The position numbers were made by a program, and so were the translations under genes. The notes beneath the pieces are model-generated. The model was not told where the DNA came from. It made no database searches and was given only the letters and a program-made list of their open reading frames with translations. From Pseudorhizobium pelagicum (GTDB lineage Bacteria > Pseudomonadota > Alphaproteobacteria > Rhizobiales > Rhizobiaceae): a stretch of 64,000 nt of DNA. Position 1 is the stretch's first letter; every line of letters begins with the position of its first letter. The stretch lies in the NCBI GenBank assembly GCA_000722615.1, contig JOKI01000015.1, positions 62,001 to 126,000 of the forward strand. Reading direction: 5' to 3'. Of this stretch, positions 27,949 through 39,652 are shown piece after piece.

Positions 27949-28836
27949 GTGCCAACGACAGCACGCACCGTCTCAGATGTCATTCGCACCCGCTACGACA
28001 GCCTGACTCGCGCGGAACGGCAGTTGGCTGACAGGATTTTGGAGAATTATCCGGTGTCCGGCCTCGGCAGCATCACCACGATCGCGGAGAACGCCGGCGT
28101 CTCGACGCCGACGGTGGCCCGCATGGTGCAGAAGCTCGGCTTCAAGGGCTATCCGGAATTCCAGTCGCATCTGCACCAGGAGCTGGAGGCGACGATCTCC
28201 AACCCCATCGCCAAGCACGACCGCTGGGCGTCGAATGCCCCGGGCATGCACATCCTCAATCGCTTTGCCGATGCCATCACCGCCAACCTGCGCGAGACGC
28301 TCTCGGACCTCGACACGCGCACCTTCGAGGAAGCGGCGTCGCTGCTGGGAGATCCCAAGCGCGGCATCTATTTCGTCGGCGGCCGCATCACGGGGGCGCT
28401 GGCAGAATACTTCTTCACCCACATGCAGGTGATCCGTCCGAAGACGACGCTGATCTCGACCAACTCCAGCTCCTGGCCGCAGCACGTCCTCAACATGAAC
28501 CCCGGCGACGTGCTGGTGATCTTCGACATCCGCCGCTACGAGCAGGAGATGGCGACGCTTGCCGAGGTCGCCAAGGCAAACGGCGTCGTCATCGTCCTCT
28601 TGACCGACGTCTGGGGCTCGCCGGTCGCCAAACATGCCCTGCACAGCTTTCGGGTCCGCATCGAGGCGCCCAGCGCATGGGACTCCTCCGTCGTGACGCT
28701 GTTCGTCGTCGAGGCGCTGATCGAGGCGGTGCAGAGCGCCGCCTGGGACAGGACACGCGAACGCATGAATTCCCTGGAAGACCTGTTTGAACGATCCCGG
28801 CTGTTTCGCCGCCACAATCGCCACGGGCCCAAATGA
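27949..28836 (+). CDS. MurR/RpiR-family transcriptional regulator
   Basis: The protein has 295 residues. It has the RpiR plan of an N-terminal helix-turn-helix (residues about 1-80, with SLTRAERQLADRILENYPVSGLGSITTIAENAGVSTPTVARMVQKLGFKGYPEFQSHLHQEL) followed by a SIS domain (about 125-270; FVGGRITGALAEYFFTHMQ, GDVLVIFDIRRYEQEM). SIS domains bind phosphosugars or sugar acids. The start is a GTG with GGAGGG about 10 nt upstream. It is divergent from the TRAP operon and reads toward the ABC operon, so it could regulate either. Confidence 0.9.
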   Translation: MPTTARTVSDVIRTRYDSLTRAERQLADRILENYPVSGLGSITTIAENAGVSTPTVARMVQKLGFKGYPEFQSHLHQELEATISNPIAKHDRWASNAPGMHILNRFADAITANLRETLSDLDTRTFEEAASLLGDPKRGIYFVGGRITGALAEYFFTHMQVIRPKTTLISTNSSSWPQHVLNMNPGDVLVIFDIRRYEQEMATLAEVAKANGVVIVLLTDVWGSPVAKHALHSFRVRIEAPSAWDSSVVTLFVVEALIEAVQSAAWDRTRERMNSLEDLFERSRLFRRHNRHGPK

Positions 28837-28874
28837 CCGTGGCGGACGCAAAGGCCGTCTGCGCAAGGGCTTCA

Positions 28875-28888
28875 TGAGCAAAAGCTCA
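28875..28888. promoter_or_regulatory. Short palindrome before the ABC binding-protein gene
   Basis: TGAGCAAAAGCTCA is a 5-bp inverted repeat with a 4-nt spacer in the 129-bp gap between the rpiR-type gene and the binding-protein gene. It could be an operator or a weak hairpin; no independent support. Confidence 0.3.
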
Positions 28889-28965
28889 CCTTCGCAGGCT
28901 GTCACATACGCTACATCAACTGGCTCTACGAGTCGCGCCAACACGACCAACCTCAGGAGGATATC

Positions 28966-30072
28966 GTGATCACCAAGACCCACCGTTTGCTGTCTCTGAC
29001 GACCGCCATCGTCATGGCTTCGACCAGCCTTGCCTTTGCCGAACCGAGCGCGGAACTCATCGAAGCGGCCAAGAAGGAAGGCATGCTGACCACCATCGCC
29101 CTGCCCCACAGCTGGTGCGGCTACGGCGACGTCATCGCCGGCTTCAAGGCGAAGTATCCCGAGATCCAGGTCAACGAGCTGAACCCTGACGCCGGCTCCG
29201 CCGACGAAGTGGAAGCCATCAAGGCCAACAAGGACAACATGGGCCCGCAGGCGCCTGACGTGGTCGACGTCGGCCTCGCCTTCGGACCGCAGATGAAGGA
29301 CGAAGGCCTGCTGCAGCCCTACAAGGTCTCGACCTGGGACGAGATTCCGGACGACATCAAGGATGCCGAAGGCTACTGGTACGGCGACTATTACGGCGTT
29401 CTGTCGTTCATCGTGAACAAGGACCTCGTCGAGAACACGCCGGCCGACTGGGCCGATCTTCTGAAGCCGGAATATGCAAGCCAGGTCGCGCTTGCCGGTG
29501 ACCCGCGCGCCTCCAACCAGGCCATCCTCGGCGTTCTTGCCGCCGGCCTGCACAAGGGTGCCGAAGCCGGCGAAGCATCCGGCAAGGCCGGCCTCGAATA
29601 CTTCGCCGAGCTGAACAAGGCCGGCAACTTCGTTCCGGTCATCGCCAAGGCCGGCACGATCGCACAGGGCGCGACCCCGATCGCGATCGCCTGGGACTAC
29701 AACGTGCTCGCATGGCGCGACGAACTGGCCGGCAACCCGCCGGTCGAAATCGTCGTGCCGAAGACCGGCGTTCTCGCCGGCGTCTACGTCCAGGGCATCT
29801 CCGCCTACGCCCCGCATCCGAATGCCGCCAAGCTGTGGATGGAATACCTCTACTCCGACGAAGGCCAGAACCTCTGGCTGAAGGGTTACTGCCACCCGGC
29901 CCGCTTCAACGCCATGGCCAAGGCCGGCAAGATCCCGCAGGAACTGATGGACGCGCTGCCGCCGGCTGAGAGCTACGAAGCCGCCGTCTTCCCGACCGTC
30001 GAGGAGCAGAACGCCAACAAGGCCGCCGTCACTGCCGGCTGGGACAGCGTCGTCGGCGCCAACGTTCAGTAA
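28966..30072 (+). CDS. ABC transporter solute-binding protein (PotD/iron-type, family 1 extracellular binding protein)
   Basis: The protein has 368 residues. A signal peptide (ending SLAFA, residues about 1-25) targets the periplasm. The mature protein has the type II binding-protein fold with GYGDVIAGFKAKYPEIQVNELNPDAGSADEVEAIKANKDN, PDVVDVGLAFGP and AIAWDYNVLAWRDELAG. This family takes polyamines, iron complexes, phosphonates or thiamine-like compounds; the ligand is unclear. GTG start preceded by a perfect AGGAGG. It heads an operon with two permeases, an ATPase and a PP2C phosphatase, and a hairpin follows it. Confidence 0.88.
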   Translation: MITKTHRLLSLTTAIVMASTSLAFAEPSAELIEAAKKEGMLTTIALPHSWCGYGDVIAGFKAKYPEIQVNELNPDAGSADEVEAIKANKDNMGPQAPDVVDVGLAFGPQMKDEGLLQPYKVSTWDEIPDDIKDAEGYWYGDYYGVLSFIVNKDLVENTPADWADLLKPEYASQVALAGDPRASNQAILGVLAAGLHKGAEAGEASGKAGLEYFAELNKAGNFVPVIAKAGTIAQGATPIAIAWDYNVLAWRDELAGNPPVEIVVPKTGVLAGVYVQGISAYAPHPNAAKLWMEYLYSDEGQNLWLKGYCHPARFNAMAKAGKIPQELMDALPPAESYEAAVFPTVEEQNANKAAVTAGWDSVVGANVQ

Positions 30073-30085
30073 GCCTCTCCACTTC

Positions 30086-30115
30086 AGTCCCGGCCCTCCA
30101 CAAGGGGCCGGGACT
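30086..30115 (+). other. Intercistronic stem-loop after the ABC binding-protein gene
   Basis: A perfect 11-bp stem, AGTCCCGGCCC with GGGCCGGGACT, closes an 8-nt loop between the binding-protein stop (30072) and the first permease (30188). No U-run follows, so it probably raises the level of the binding protein relative to the permeases by mRNA protection or partial termination. Confidence 0.7.
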
Positions 30116-30187
30116 TGCCAGCCGAAGCGCTCTCGCCGTACGTTCACCGGAAGCGCAACAACAGCCTGACGGGGATAACCTGCCGCG

Positions 30188-31063
30188 ATGAACCAAGCCT
30201 CACCCGCACCCCGGCTGCGCCTCTCGTTCACATGGCTGGGCCTGATGCCCTTCGTGATCTTCGTGATGCTGTTCATGGTGCTGCCGACGATGCACATCGT
30301 CATCGGTGCCTTCCAGACGCGCGACGGCGCCTTCACGCTGCAGAACATCGTCGACCTCAACAGCGGCACCATCCCGTCCAGCTACTGGATCTCGGTCAAG
30401 ATCTCCGTCGCCTCCGCCGCCCTCGGCTGCCTCATCGGTTTCGGTATGGCCGCAGCCGTCGTCTTCGGCGCCGTACCGCGCTGGGTTCGCTCGCCGCTGA
30501 TGACCTTTTCCGGCGTCGCGTCGAACTTCGCCGGCGTGCCGCTCGCCTTCGCCTTCCTGGCGACATTCGGGCCGGTGGGCCTCGTCACCGTCTTCCTGCG
30601 CAATAATTTCGGCCTCGTGCTGCAGCGCGACCTCGGCTTCAACATCCTCAGCTTCTGGGGCCTGACGGTCACCTATCTGTTCTTCCAGATCCCGCTGATG
30701 ATCCTGATCATCACGCCAGCCCTCGAGGGCCTGCGCCGCGAATGGCGGGAAGCCGCGCAGGTGCTGGGTGCAACCACCCTGCAGTATTGGCGAATGGTGG
30801 CCATGCCGATCCTCTTCCCGTCGCTGCTCGGCACCTTTGCGCTGCTCTTCGCCAATGCCTTCGGCGCCGTTGCCACCGCCATCGCGCTGACCGGCTCCAG
30901 CCTCAACATCGTGCCGATCCAGCTCTACGCGCAGATCCGCGGCGATGTTCTGGGCAATCCTCACCTCGGCTACGCCATGGCCTTCGGCATGATCGTCGTC
31001 ACCGCCATCGCCAATGTCGTCTACATCTGGCTGCGCATCCGCGCCGAGAGGTGGCTCAAATGA
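30188..31063 (+). CDS. ABC transporter permease 1 (PotB/CysU type)
   Basis: The protein has 291 residues with six membrane helices. The BPD_transp_1 domain has the coupling-helix EAA motif in EGLRREWREAAQVLGATTLQYWRMVAMPILFPSLLGTF. It pairs with the next permease to form the channel, an arrangement seen in polyamine, sulfate and phosphonate importers. The preceding gap of 115 bp contains a hairpin. The stop overlaps the second permease start by 4 bp. Confidence 0.9.
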   Translation: MNQASPAPRLRLSFTWLGLMPFVIFVMLFMVLPTMHIVIGAFQTRDGAFTLQNIVDLNSGTIPSSYWISVKISVASAALGCLIGFGMAAAVVFGAVPRWVRSPLMTFSGVASNFAGVPLAFAFLATFGPVGLVTVFLRNNFGLVLQRDLGFNILSFWGLTVTYLFFQIPLMILIITPALEGLRREWREAAQVLGATTLQYWRMVAMPILFPSLLGTFALLFANAFGAVATAIALTGSSLNIVPIQLYAQIRGDVLGNPHLGYAMAFGMIVVTAIANVVYIWLRIRAERWLK

Positions 31064-31851
31064 GTATCGGCGCGCGCATCATCGGCTGGGGAGTGCTGAT
31101 CTTCGGCCTCCTGTATTTCTTCGTGCCGCTCGGCGGTCTCTTCGAGTTCTCGCTGAAGGCCAGACGCGGCGTCTACAGTCTCGACGCCTATTCCCGGGTC
31201 TGGGCGGATCCGCAGTTCCAGGCGACCTTCGGCTATTCCGTGATGATGGCGCTGGCGACGATCGTCATCGGCATCGTCATCGTCGTTCCCACCGCCTTCT
31301 GGGTGCGGCTGAAGATGCCCTGGGCGCGGCCCTACGTCGAATTCATGACCCTGCTGCCGCTGGTCATTCCCGCCATCGTCATCGTCTTCGGCTATATCCG
31401 CCTCTACAACACCTCGAGCTTCCTGCCGCTGACCGGCTCCGTCTTGGGCACCAATGTGCTGCTCGCCTTCGGCTATACGGTGCTCGCCCTGCCCTACATG
31501 TATCGCGCCGTGGATACGGGATTGCGGACGATCGACGTCGCGACGCTGACGGAGGCCGCACAGATTCTCGGCGCCGGATGGTTCACGATCCTGAGCCGGA
31601 TCATCCTGCCGAACGTCGTTCCCGCCGTCCTGTCGGGTGCATTCCTGACGTTCGCCATCGTCATCGGCGAATTCACGCTGGCGGCCCTGCTCGACCGGCC
31701 GGCCTTCGGCCCCTACCTGCAGCGCATCGGCGCCAACAAGGCCTATGAGCCGTTTGCGCTCTCCGTCATCGCCTTCGGCATCACCTGGGGCTGCCTTGCG
31801 CTGATCCAGCTCGTTTCCCGCTTCAGCAAGGCGGCACCCGCCCGCTTTTAA
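31060..31851 (+). CDS. ABC transporter permease 2 (PotC/CysW type)
   Basis: The protein has 263 residues and six membrane helices. The EAA motif lies at LTEAAQILGAGWFTILSRIILPNVVPAVLSGAFLTFAIVIGEFTLA. Start is the ATG at 31060 that overlaps the previous stop; a longer in-frame extension begins inside permease 1 and is not supported. It forms the transmembrane heterodimer with permease 1 and lies 14 bp before the ATPase gene. Confidence 0.9.
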   Translation: MSIGARIIGWGVLIFGLLYFFVPLGGLFEFSLKARRGVYSLDAYSRVWADPQFQATFGYSVMMALATIVIGIVIVVPTAFWVRLKMPWARPYVEFMTLLPLVIPAIVIVFGYIRLYNTSSFLPLTGSVLGTNVLLAFGYTVLALPYMYRAVDTGLRTIDVATLTEAAQILGAGWFTILSRIILPNVVPAVLSGAFLTFAIVIGEFTLAALLDRPAFGPYLQRIGANKAYEPFALSVIAFGITWGCLALIQLVSRFSKAAPARF

Positions 31852-31865
31852 GGATTGATCTGCCC

Positions 31866-32921
31866 ATGTCGTTCCTGGTTCTCGACAACCTCCAGAAGAG
31901 TTTTGGCCCGGTGCAGGTGGTGAAAGACTTCAACATGTCCATCGAGAAGGGCGAGTTCGTCTCTTTCCTCGGACCGTCCGGCTGCGGCAAGACCACCGTG
32001 CTGCGGATGATCGCCGGCTTCGAGATGCCGAGCGGCGGTACGATCACCATCGACGGTGAGGACCAGGACCGGCTGAAGTCCAACCAGCGCAACATCGGCA
32101 TGGTCTTCCAGGCCTATGCGCTCTTCCCCAACATGAACGTCTTCGACAATGTCGCCTTCGGGCTGAAGGTGGCCGGCAAGCCGAAGGCCGAGATCACCGA
32201 ACGCGTCAACGAGATGCTGGCGCTGATCCGCCTCGAGCACCTGGCCGACCGCTACCCCTACCAGATGTCGGGCGGACAGCAGCAGCGTGTTGCCTTGGCC
32301 CGCGCGCTGGCGCCCAAGCCGCGGGTTCTGCTTCTCGACGAGCCGCTGTCGGCGCTCGATGCCAAGATCCGGATTTCGCTGCGCGAGGAAATCCGGCAGA
32401 TCCAGCGCCAGCTCGGCATCACCACCGTCTTCGTCACCCACGACCAGGAAGAGGCCCTGTCGATCTCCGACCGCATCGTCGTGATGAACGCCGGCCGCGC
32501 CGACCAGATCGGCACGCCCTCGGAGATCTACAACCGCCCGGCCACCCGCTTCGTCGCGTCCTTCGTCGGAACCCTCAACATGATCGATGCCGTGGTGGCC
32601 GATCCCGCGGCAAACACCGTGCGCATCGGCGACCAGCTCATCGCGCTCAAGGAAGCGATCGCGGAAAAGAAGGGCGGCGACACCATCTCGCTGGCCCTGC
32701 GCCCCGAGGCCGGCAGTCTTGTCGACAGCGGCGACACCGCCTTGCGTGGCGAGGTGCTGTCGTCGAGCTTCCTCGGCTCCGTCATCCGCACGAAGCTGGC
32801 CATTGGCAGCAACACCGTTTCCTTCGACATGTTCAACGATCCGGATCTCACGATGCCCGCGCCGGGAGAAGTCGTGACGCTCCGCTTCTCGGCCGGCGAT
32901 CTCCTCGTGGTGCGCGACTGA
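31866..32921 (+). CDS. ABC transporter ATP-binding protein (PotA/FbpC type)
   Basis: The protein has 351 residues. It has Walker A GPSGCGKTT, the signature SGGQQQRVALARAL, Walker B VLLLDEPLSALDAK, and the H-loop in FVTHDQEEAL. After residue about 240 comes a TOBE domain (DQLIALKEAIAEKKGGDTISLALRPE), typical of PotA and FbpC-like importers. It energises the two preceding permeases. AAGGA stands before the ATG, and the PP2C gene follows 29 bp later, so all are likely one transcript. Confidence 0.93.
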   Translation: MSFLVLDNLQKSFGPVQVVKDFNMSIEKGEFVSFLGPSGCGKTTVLRMIAGFEMPSGGTITIDGEDQDRLKSNQRNIGMVFQAYALFPNMNVFDNVAFGLKVAGKPKAEITERVNEMLALIRLEHLADRYPYQMSGGQQQRVALARALAPKPRVLLLDEPLSALDAKIRISLREEIRQIQRQLGITTVFVTHDQEEALSISDRIVVMNAGRADQIGTPSEIYNRPATRFVASFVGTLNMIDAVVADPAANTVRIGDQLIALKEAIAEKKGGDTISLALRPEAGSLVDSGDTALRGEVLSSSFLGSVIRTKLAIGSNTVSFDMFNDPDLTMPAPGEVVTLRFSAGDLLVVRD

Positions 32922-33825
32922 CATATCGGCCTCAGCCTGAAGGACAGCCCATGAACCACCGCTTCACGCTGGAGATCCTCGACACGATCACCGATCCGGG
33001 CAAGCCCGGCCGGGCGAACGAGGACAGGTTCGGCTTTAACGACTGCGCCGCCTTCGTGCTGGACGGTGCGACCGGGCTCGGCGACCGGCAGTTCATGGAA
33101 GGCCACGGCTCGGACGCGGCATGGATTGCCGAATTCGCCGCGACCCGGCTTTCGGAGCGTCTGGACGGGAGTATCGATCCGGCCGCTGTTTTCAGACAGA
33201 TTTCGAGTGAAGCGCGGAGTGCTTTCCTGACGGCGGCGGGAGACCAGCCGCGCTACGCCTGGCCGCTCTGCAGCCTGACGGCGCTGCGCGCGACGGACGC
33301 CGGCTTACAGTATTTCGGGCTTGGCGACAGCTGCCTCTACGTCCTCCACGACGACGGCACGAGCGACTTTCTCATCCCGATCCCCGGCGCCTACGAATGG
33401 GAACAGCAGCAGGCCGCCCGCCATATCGCCCGGCTCGGCGGTATAGGCCTGATCCGCGGCGACCAGACCGATCCCGTGACGCTGGAAGAGCTGCGCAAGG
33501 GGCGAGCACTGCAGAACACACCGGACGGCATCACCTGGACCTTCGGCATCGTGCCGGAAGCCGCAGACCATCTTTTCCGCTGCGACGTGCCGCTGCGCGG
33601 CGGTGGCGCCCACGCCATCCTCTGCTCCGATGGTCTGGCCGATCTCGTCGCCCTCTACAGGGCCTATGACGCACCAGGCCTGGTGCGCCGGGCCCTGGAC
33701 AAGGGGCTGTCGTCGCTGGTCGAGGAACTGCGACGCCTGGAGCGCGAGACGGACCCGGAAGGGCTCACGTTCCCGCGCTTCAAGCAGTCGGACGACACCA
33801 CGGCCATCCTCCTCCGGCTGACGGA

Positions 33826-37602
<3,777 letters not shown>

Positions 37603-37634
37603 AGACATCTCCCTTATCGATTTGCGCCATAAGC

Positions 37635-37654
37635 GCATAAACATATCTTTATGT
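37635..37654. promoter_or_regulatory. Operator upstream of metH, matching the metF-operon palindrome
   Basis: GCATAAACATATCTTTATGT agrees with the 8969-8988 palindrome at 16 of 20 positions. It keeps perfect arms CATAAA and TTTATG about a 6-nt centre, and sits 33 bp before the metH start. The same ArsR-methyltransferase regulator is the likely binder. Confidence 0.75.
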
Positions 37655-37757
37655 CAAATAATTAGCGACTGCTGCATCGACAACAATCGCGATGACACCA
37701 TGTGGTCCCTCGCGTTATATGCCCACCAGTTAAATCTGTGAGTCCGGGAGAGGTTTC

Positions 37758-39014
37758 ATGAACGAGTCGGCGTCAATGCCACGCATGTGGGCGAAGCGCG
37801 AGTATCACCGTCATTGGCTGCTGCGGCAAGCCGAGACCCTGATGGACTTCTTCCAGTACCGGGCGATGAACCCCAAGGGCGGCTTCCACGACCTCGACGA
37901 CACAGGTGCGCCGCTTGTCACGGAAAACCCCGTCCGCGGCATCCATTCGTCGGCGCGCATGGTGCATTGCTACTCGATCGCCTATCTCCTCGGACGCCCG
38001 GGCGCCGGCGAGGTCATCGATCACGGCATGACCTATCTGTGGAACAGCCACCGCGACAGCGTCAACGGCGGCTATTCCTGGTCCCTGAACGATGATGGCG
38101 TCGTCGATGCCACCAAGCAGGGTTACGGCCACGCCTTCGTGCTGCTCGCCGCCTCTTCGGCCAAGGTCGTCGGGCACCCGCTGGCCGACCAGATGCTCGC
38201 CGATATCACGCAGGTTCTGGACACCCGCTTCTGGGAAGAGCGCCACGGCGCGATCGCCGAGGAGTTCGAAGCCGACTGGTCGCCGATCGATGGCGGCACC
38301 TATCGCGGCCAGAATTCCAACATGCATTTGACCGAAGCGCTCATGGCCGCCTTCGAAGTCACCGGCGAGAGACACTATCTGGACAAGGCCGAGAGCATTG
38401 CCGACCTCGTGATCCGGCGCGCAGCCGGCAGCGTCGGCTTCCGGGTCGCCGAGCATTTCGACAGCGAATGGCAGATCGACCGGGACTATTACCACGAGAA
38501 CGAGATGTTCCGGCCGGCGGGGACGACGCCGGGCCACTGGCTGGAATGGTCGCGCCTCATCCTGCAGCTCTGGTCGCTCGGCGACAAGCGCCATGGCTGG
38601 ATGGCCGATGCCGCAAGAACCCTGTTCATCCAGGCCATGTCACTGGGCTGGGACAAGCAGCGGGGCGGCTTCTTCTATACCCTGGACTGGGACGACAAGC
38701 CCGCCAAGACGGCCAAGCTCTGGTGGCCGCTCTGCGAAGCCGCCGGCGCGGCGCATTTCCTCAACGAGCATCTGCCCGCCGACGACTTCTACGAGGACAG
38801 CTACCGTCTCGTCTGGAGCACGATCGCCAACCATGTCGTCGACCACAGGAACGGCGGCTGGCATGAGGAGCTGACGGAGGATCTCGTTCCTTCGCACGAC
38901 CTATTCCCGGGCAAGGGCGACCTCTATCACGCGCTGCAGGCCTGCCTCATCCCTCTCTTTTCGGCGGACGGCAGCCTGACCCGCGTCATCCAGAACGCCG
39001 GCGGCAAGCTCTAG
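37758..39014 (+). CDS. AGE-family epimerase/isomerase (N-acylglucosamine 2-epimerase / mannose isomerase type)
   Basis: The protein has 418 residues, all-helical (alpha/alpha)6 barrel family. Indicative parts are RGIHSSARMVHCYSIAYLLGRPG with the first active-site Arg/His region, DATKQGYGHAFVLLAASSA, GQNSNMHLTEALMAAFEVTG and the HWLEWSRLILQLW and GGFFYTLDWDDKP stretches. Members interconvert glucose, mannose or fructose, or N-acetylmannosamine and N-acetylglucosamine; the closest rhizobial ones are mannose isomerases. GGGAGAGG precedes the ATG at a good distance. It is divergent from metH, 155 bp away, and appears monocistronic. Confidence 0.88.
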   Translation: MNESASMPRMWAKREYHRHWLLRQAETLMDFFQYRAMNPKGGFHDLDDTGAPLVTENPVRGIHSSARMVHCYSIAYLLGRPGAGEVIDHGMTYLWNSHRDSVNGGYSWSLNDDGVVDATKQGYGHAFVLLAASSAKVVGHPLADQMLADITQVLDTRFWEERHGAIAEEFEADWSPIDGGTYRGQNSNMHLTEALMAAFEVTGERHYLDKAESIADLVIRRAAGSVGFRVAEHFDSEWQIDRDYYHENEMFRPAGTTPGHWLEWSRLILQLWSLGDKRHGWMADAARTLFIQAMSLGWDKQRGGFFYTLDWDDKPAKTAKLWWPLCEAAGAAHFLNEHLPADDFYEDSYRLVWSTIANHVVDHRNGGWHEELTEDLVPSHDLFPGKGDLYHALQACLIPLFSADGSLTRVIQNAGGKL

Positions 39015-39154
39015 CGCGGCATCGCGTGGTGCAGGCCTCCTCTGGCGGCCGGCACCACCGGGACTGGCGACGCTTCAGCCCATGCGGATCAGGAACTTCG
39101 ATTGCCGGAAGCAGTTGTCGGGTGACAACGAGATGACGAGACCCTGACGCTGCC

Positions 39155-39652
39155 ATGACCGAAACCCTCGCCGCGGAGTTTTCCAACACCTCCCCCGTCA
39201 GCATCGAAGTTCTGCTTCTGCGGATCCTCGGCGCCCTGCTCCTCTGCGGCGTCATCGGCCTGGAGCGCGAGATCCGCAAGAACACCGCCGGGATCCGCAC
39301 CAACATGCTGATCGGGCTGGCTGCGACCGTCTTCACTCTCGTCACGCTGCAGATGATGAAGACGCTCGGCGATGGCGATACCACGCGCATGGATCCCGTC
39401 AGGCTCGTGGAGGCGGTGACGTCCGGCATTGCCTTCCTCGCGGCCGGCGTCATCGTCTATACGAAGGGGAGCGTCCGCGGCCTGACGACAGGCGCGAGCA
39501 TGTGGCTGTCCGCCGCCATCGGCCTCAGCGTCGGAATGGGCATGTGGGTGGTCGCCGTCGCTGCGACCGTCACCGGCATCATCGTCCTCTGGCTGCTGCG
39601 GGAGACGGAGATCGCCGCCGGCATCAAGAGCGACGACGACCGCGACCTCTAG
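39155..39652 (+). CDS. MgtC/SapB-family membrane protein
   Basis: The protein has 165 residues with four to five membrane helices. The MgtC signature shows in LLRILGALLLCGVIGLEREIRKNTAGIRTNMLIGLAATVFTLVTLQMM, with GLERE and the TAGIRT stretch typical of the family. Members are linked to survival at low magnesium, but many rhizobial ones have unknown roles. The C-terminal tail is short, without the extra domain of Salmonella MgtC. Its stop TAG is shared, on opposite strands, with the stop of the kinase gene (CTAG at 39649-39652). Confidence 0.88.
   Translation: MTETLAAEFSNTSPVSIEVLLLRILGALLLCGVIGLEREIRKNTAGIRTNMLIGLAATVFTLVTLQMMKTLGDGDTTRMDPVRLVEAVTSGIAFLAAGVIVYTKGSVRGLTTGASMWLSAAIGLSVGMGMWVVAVAATVTGIIVLWLLRETEIAAGIKSDDDRDL

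Noticed and set aside
27973..30372. Minus-strand open frame of about 800 codons antisense to rpiR and the binding-protein gene
   Set aside because: No start signal or domain; the plus-strand genes have signal peptide, HTH and ribosome sites.
37603..37757. Cobalamin or SAH riboswitch before metH
   Set aside because: Only about 150 bp separates metH from the divergent AGE gene, and the AT-rich operator sits 33 bp before metH; no conserved riboswitch core was found.
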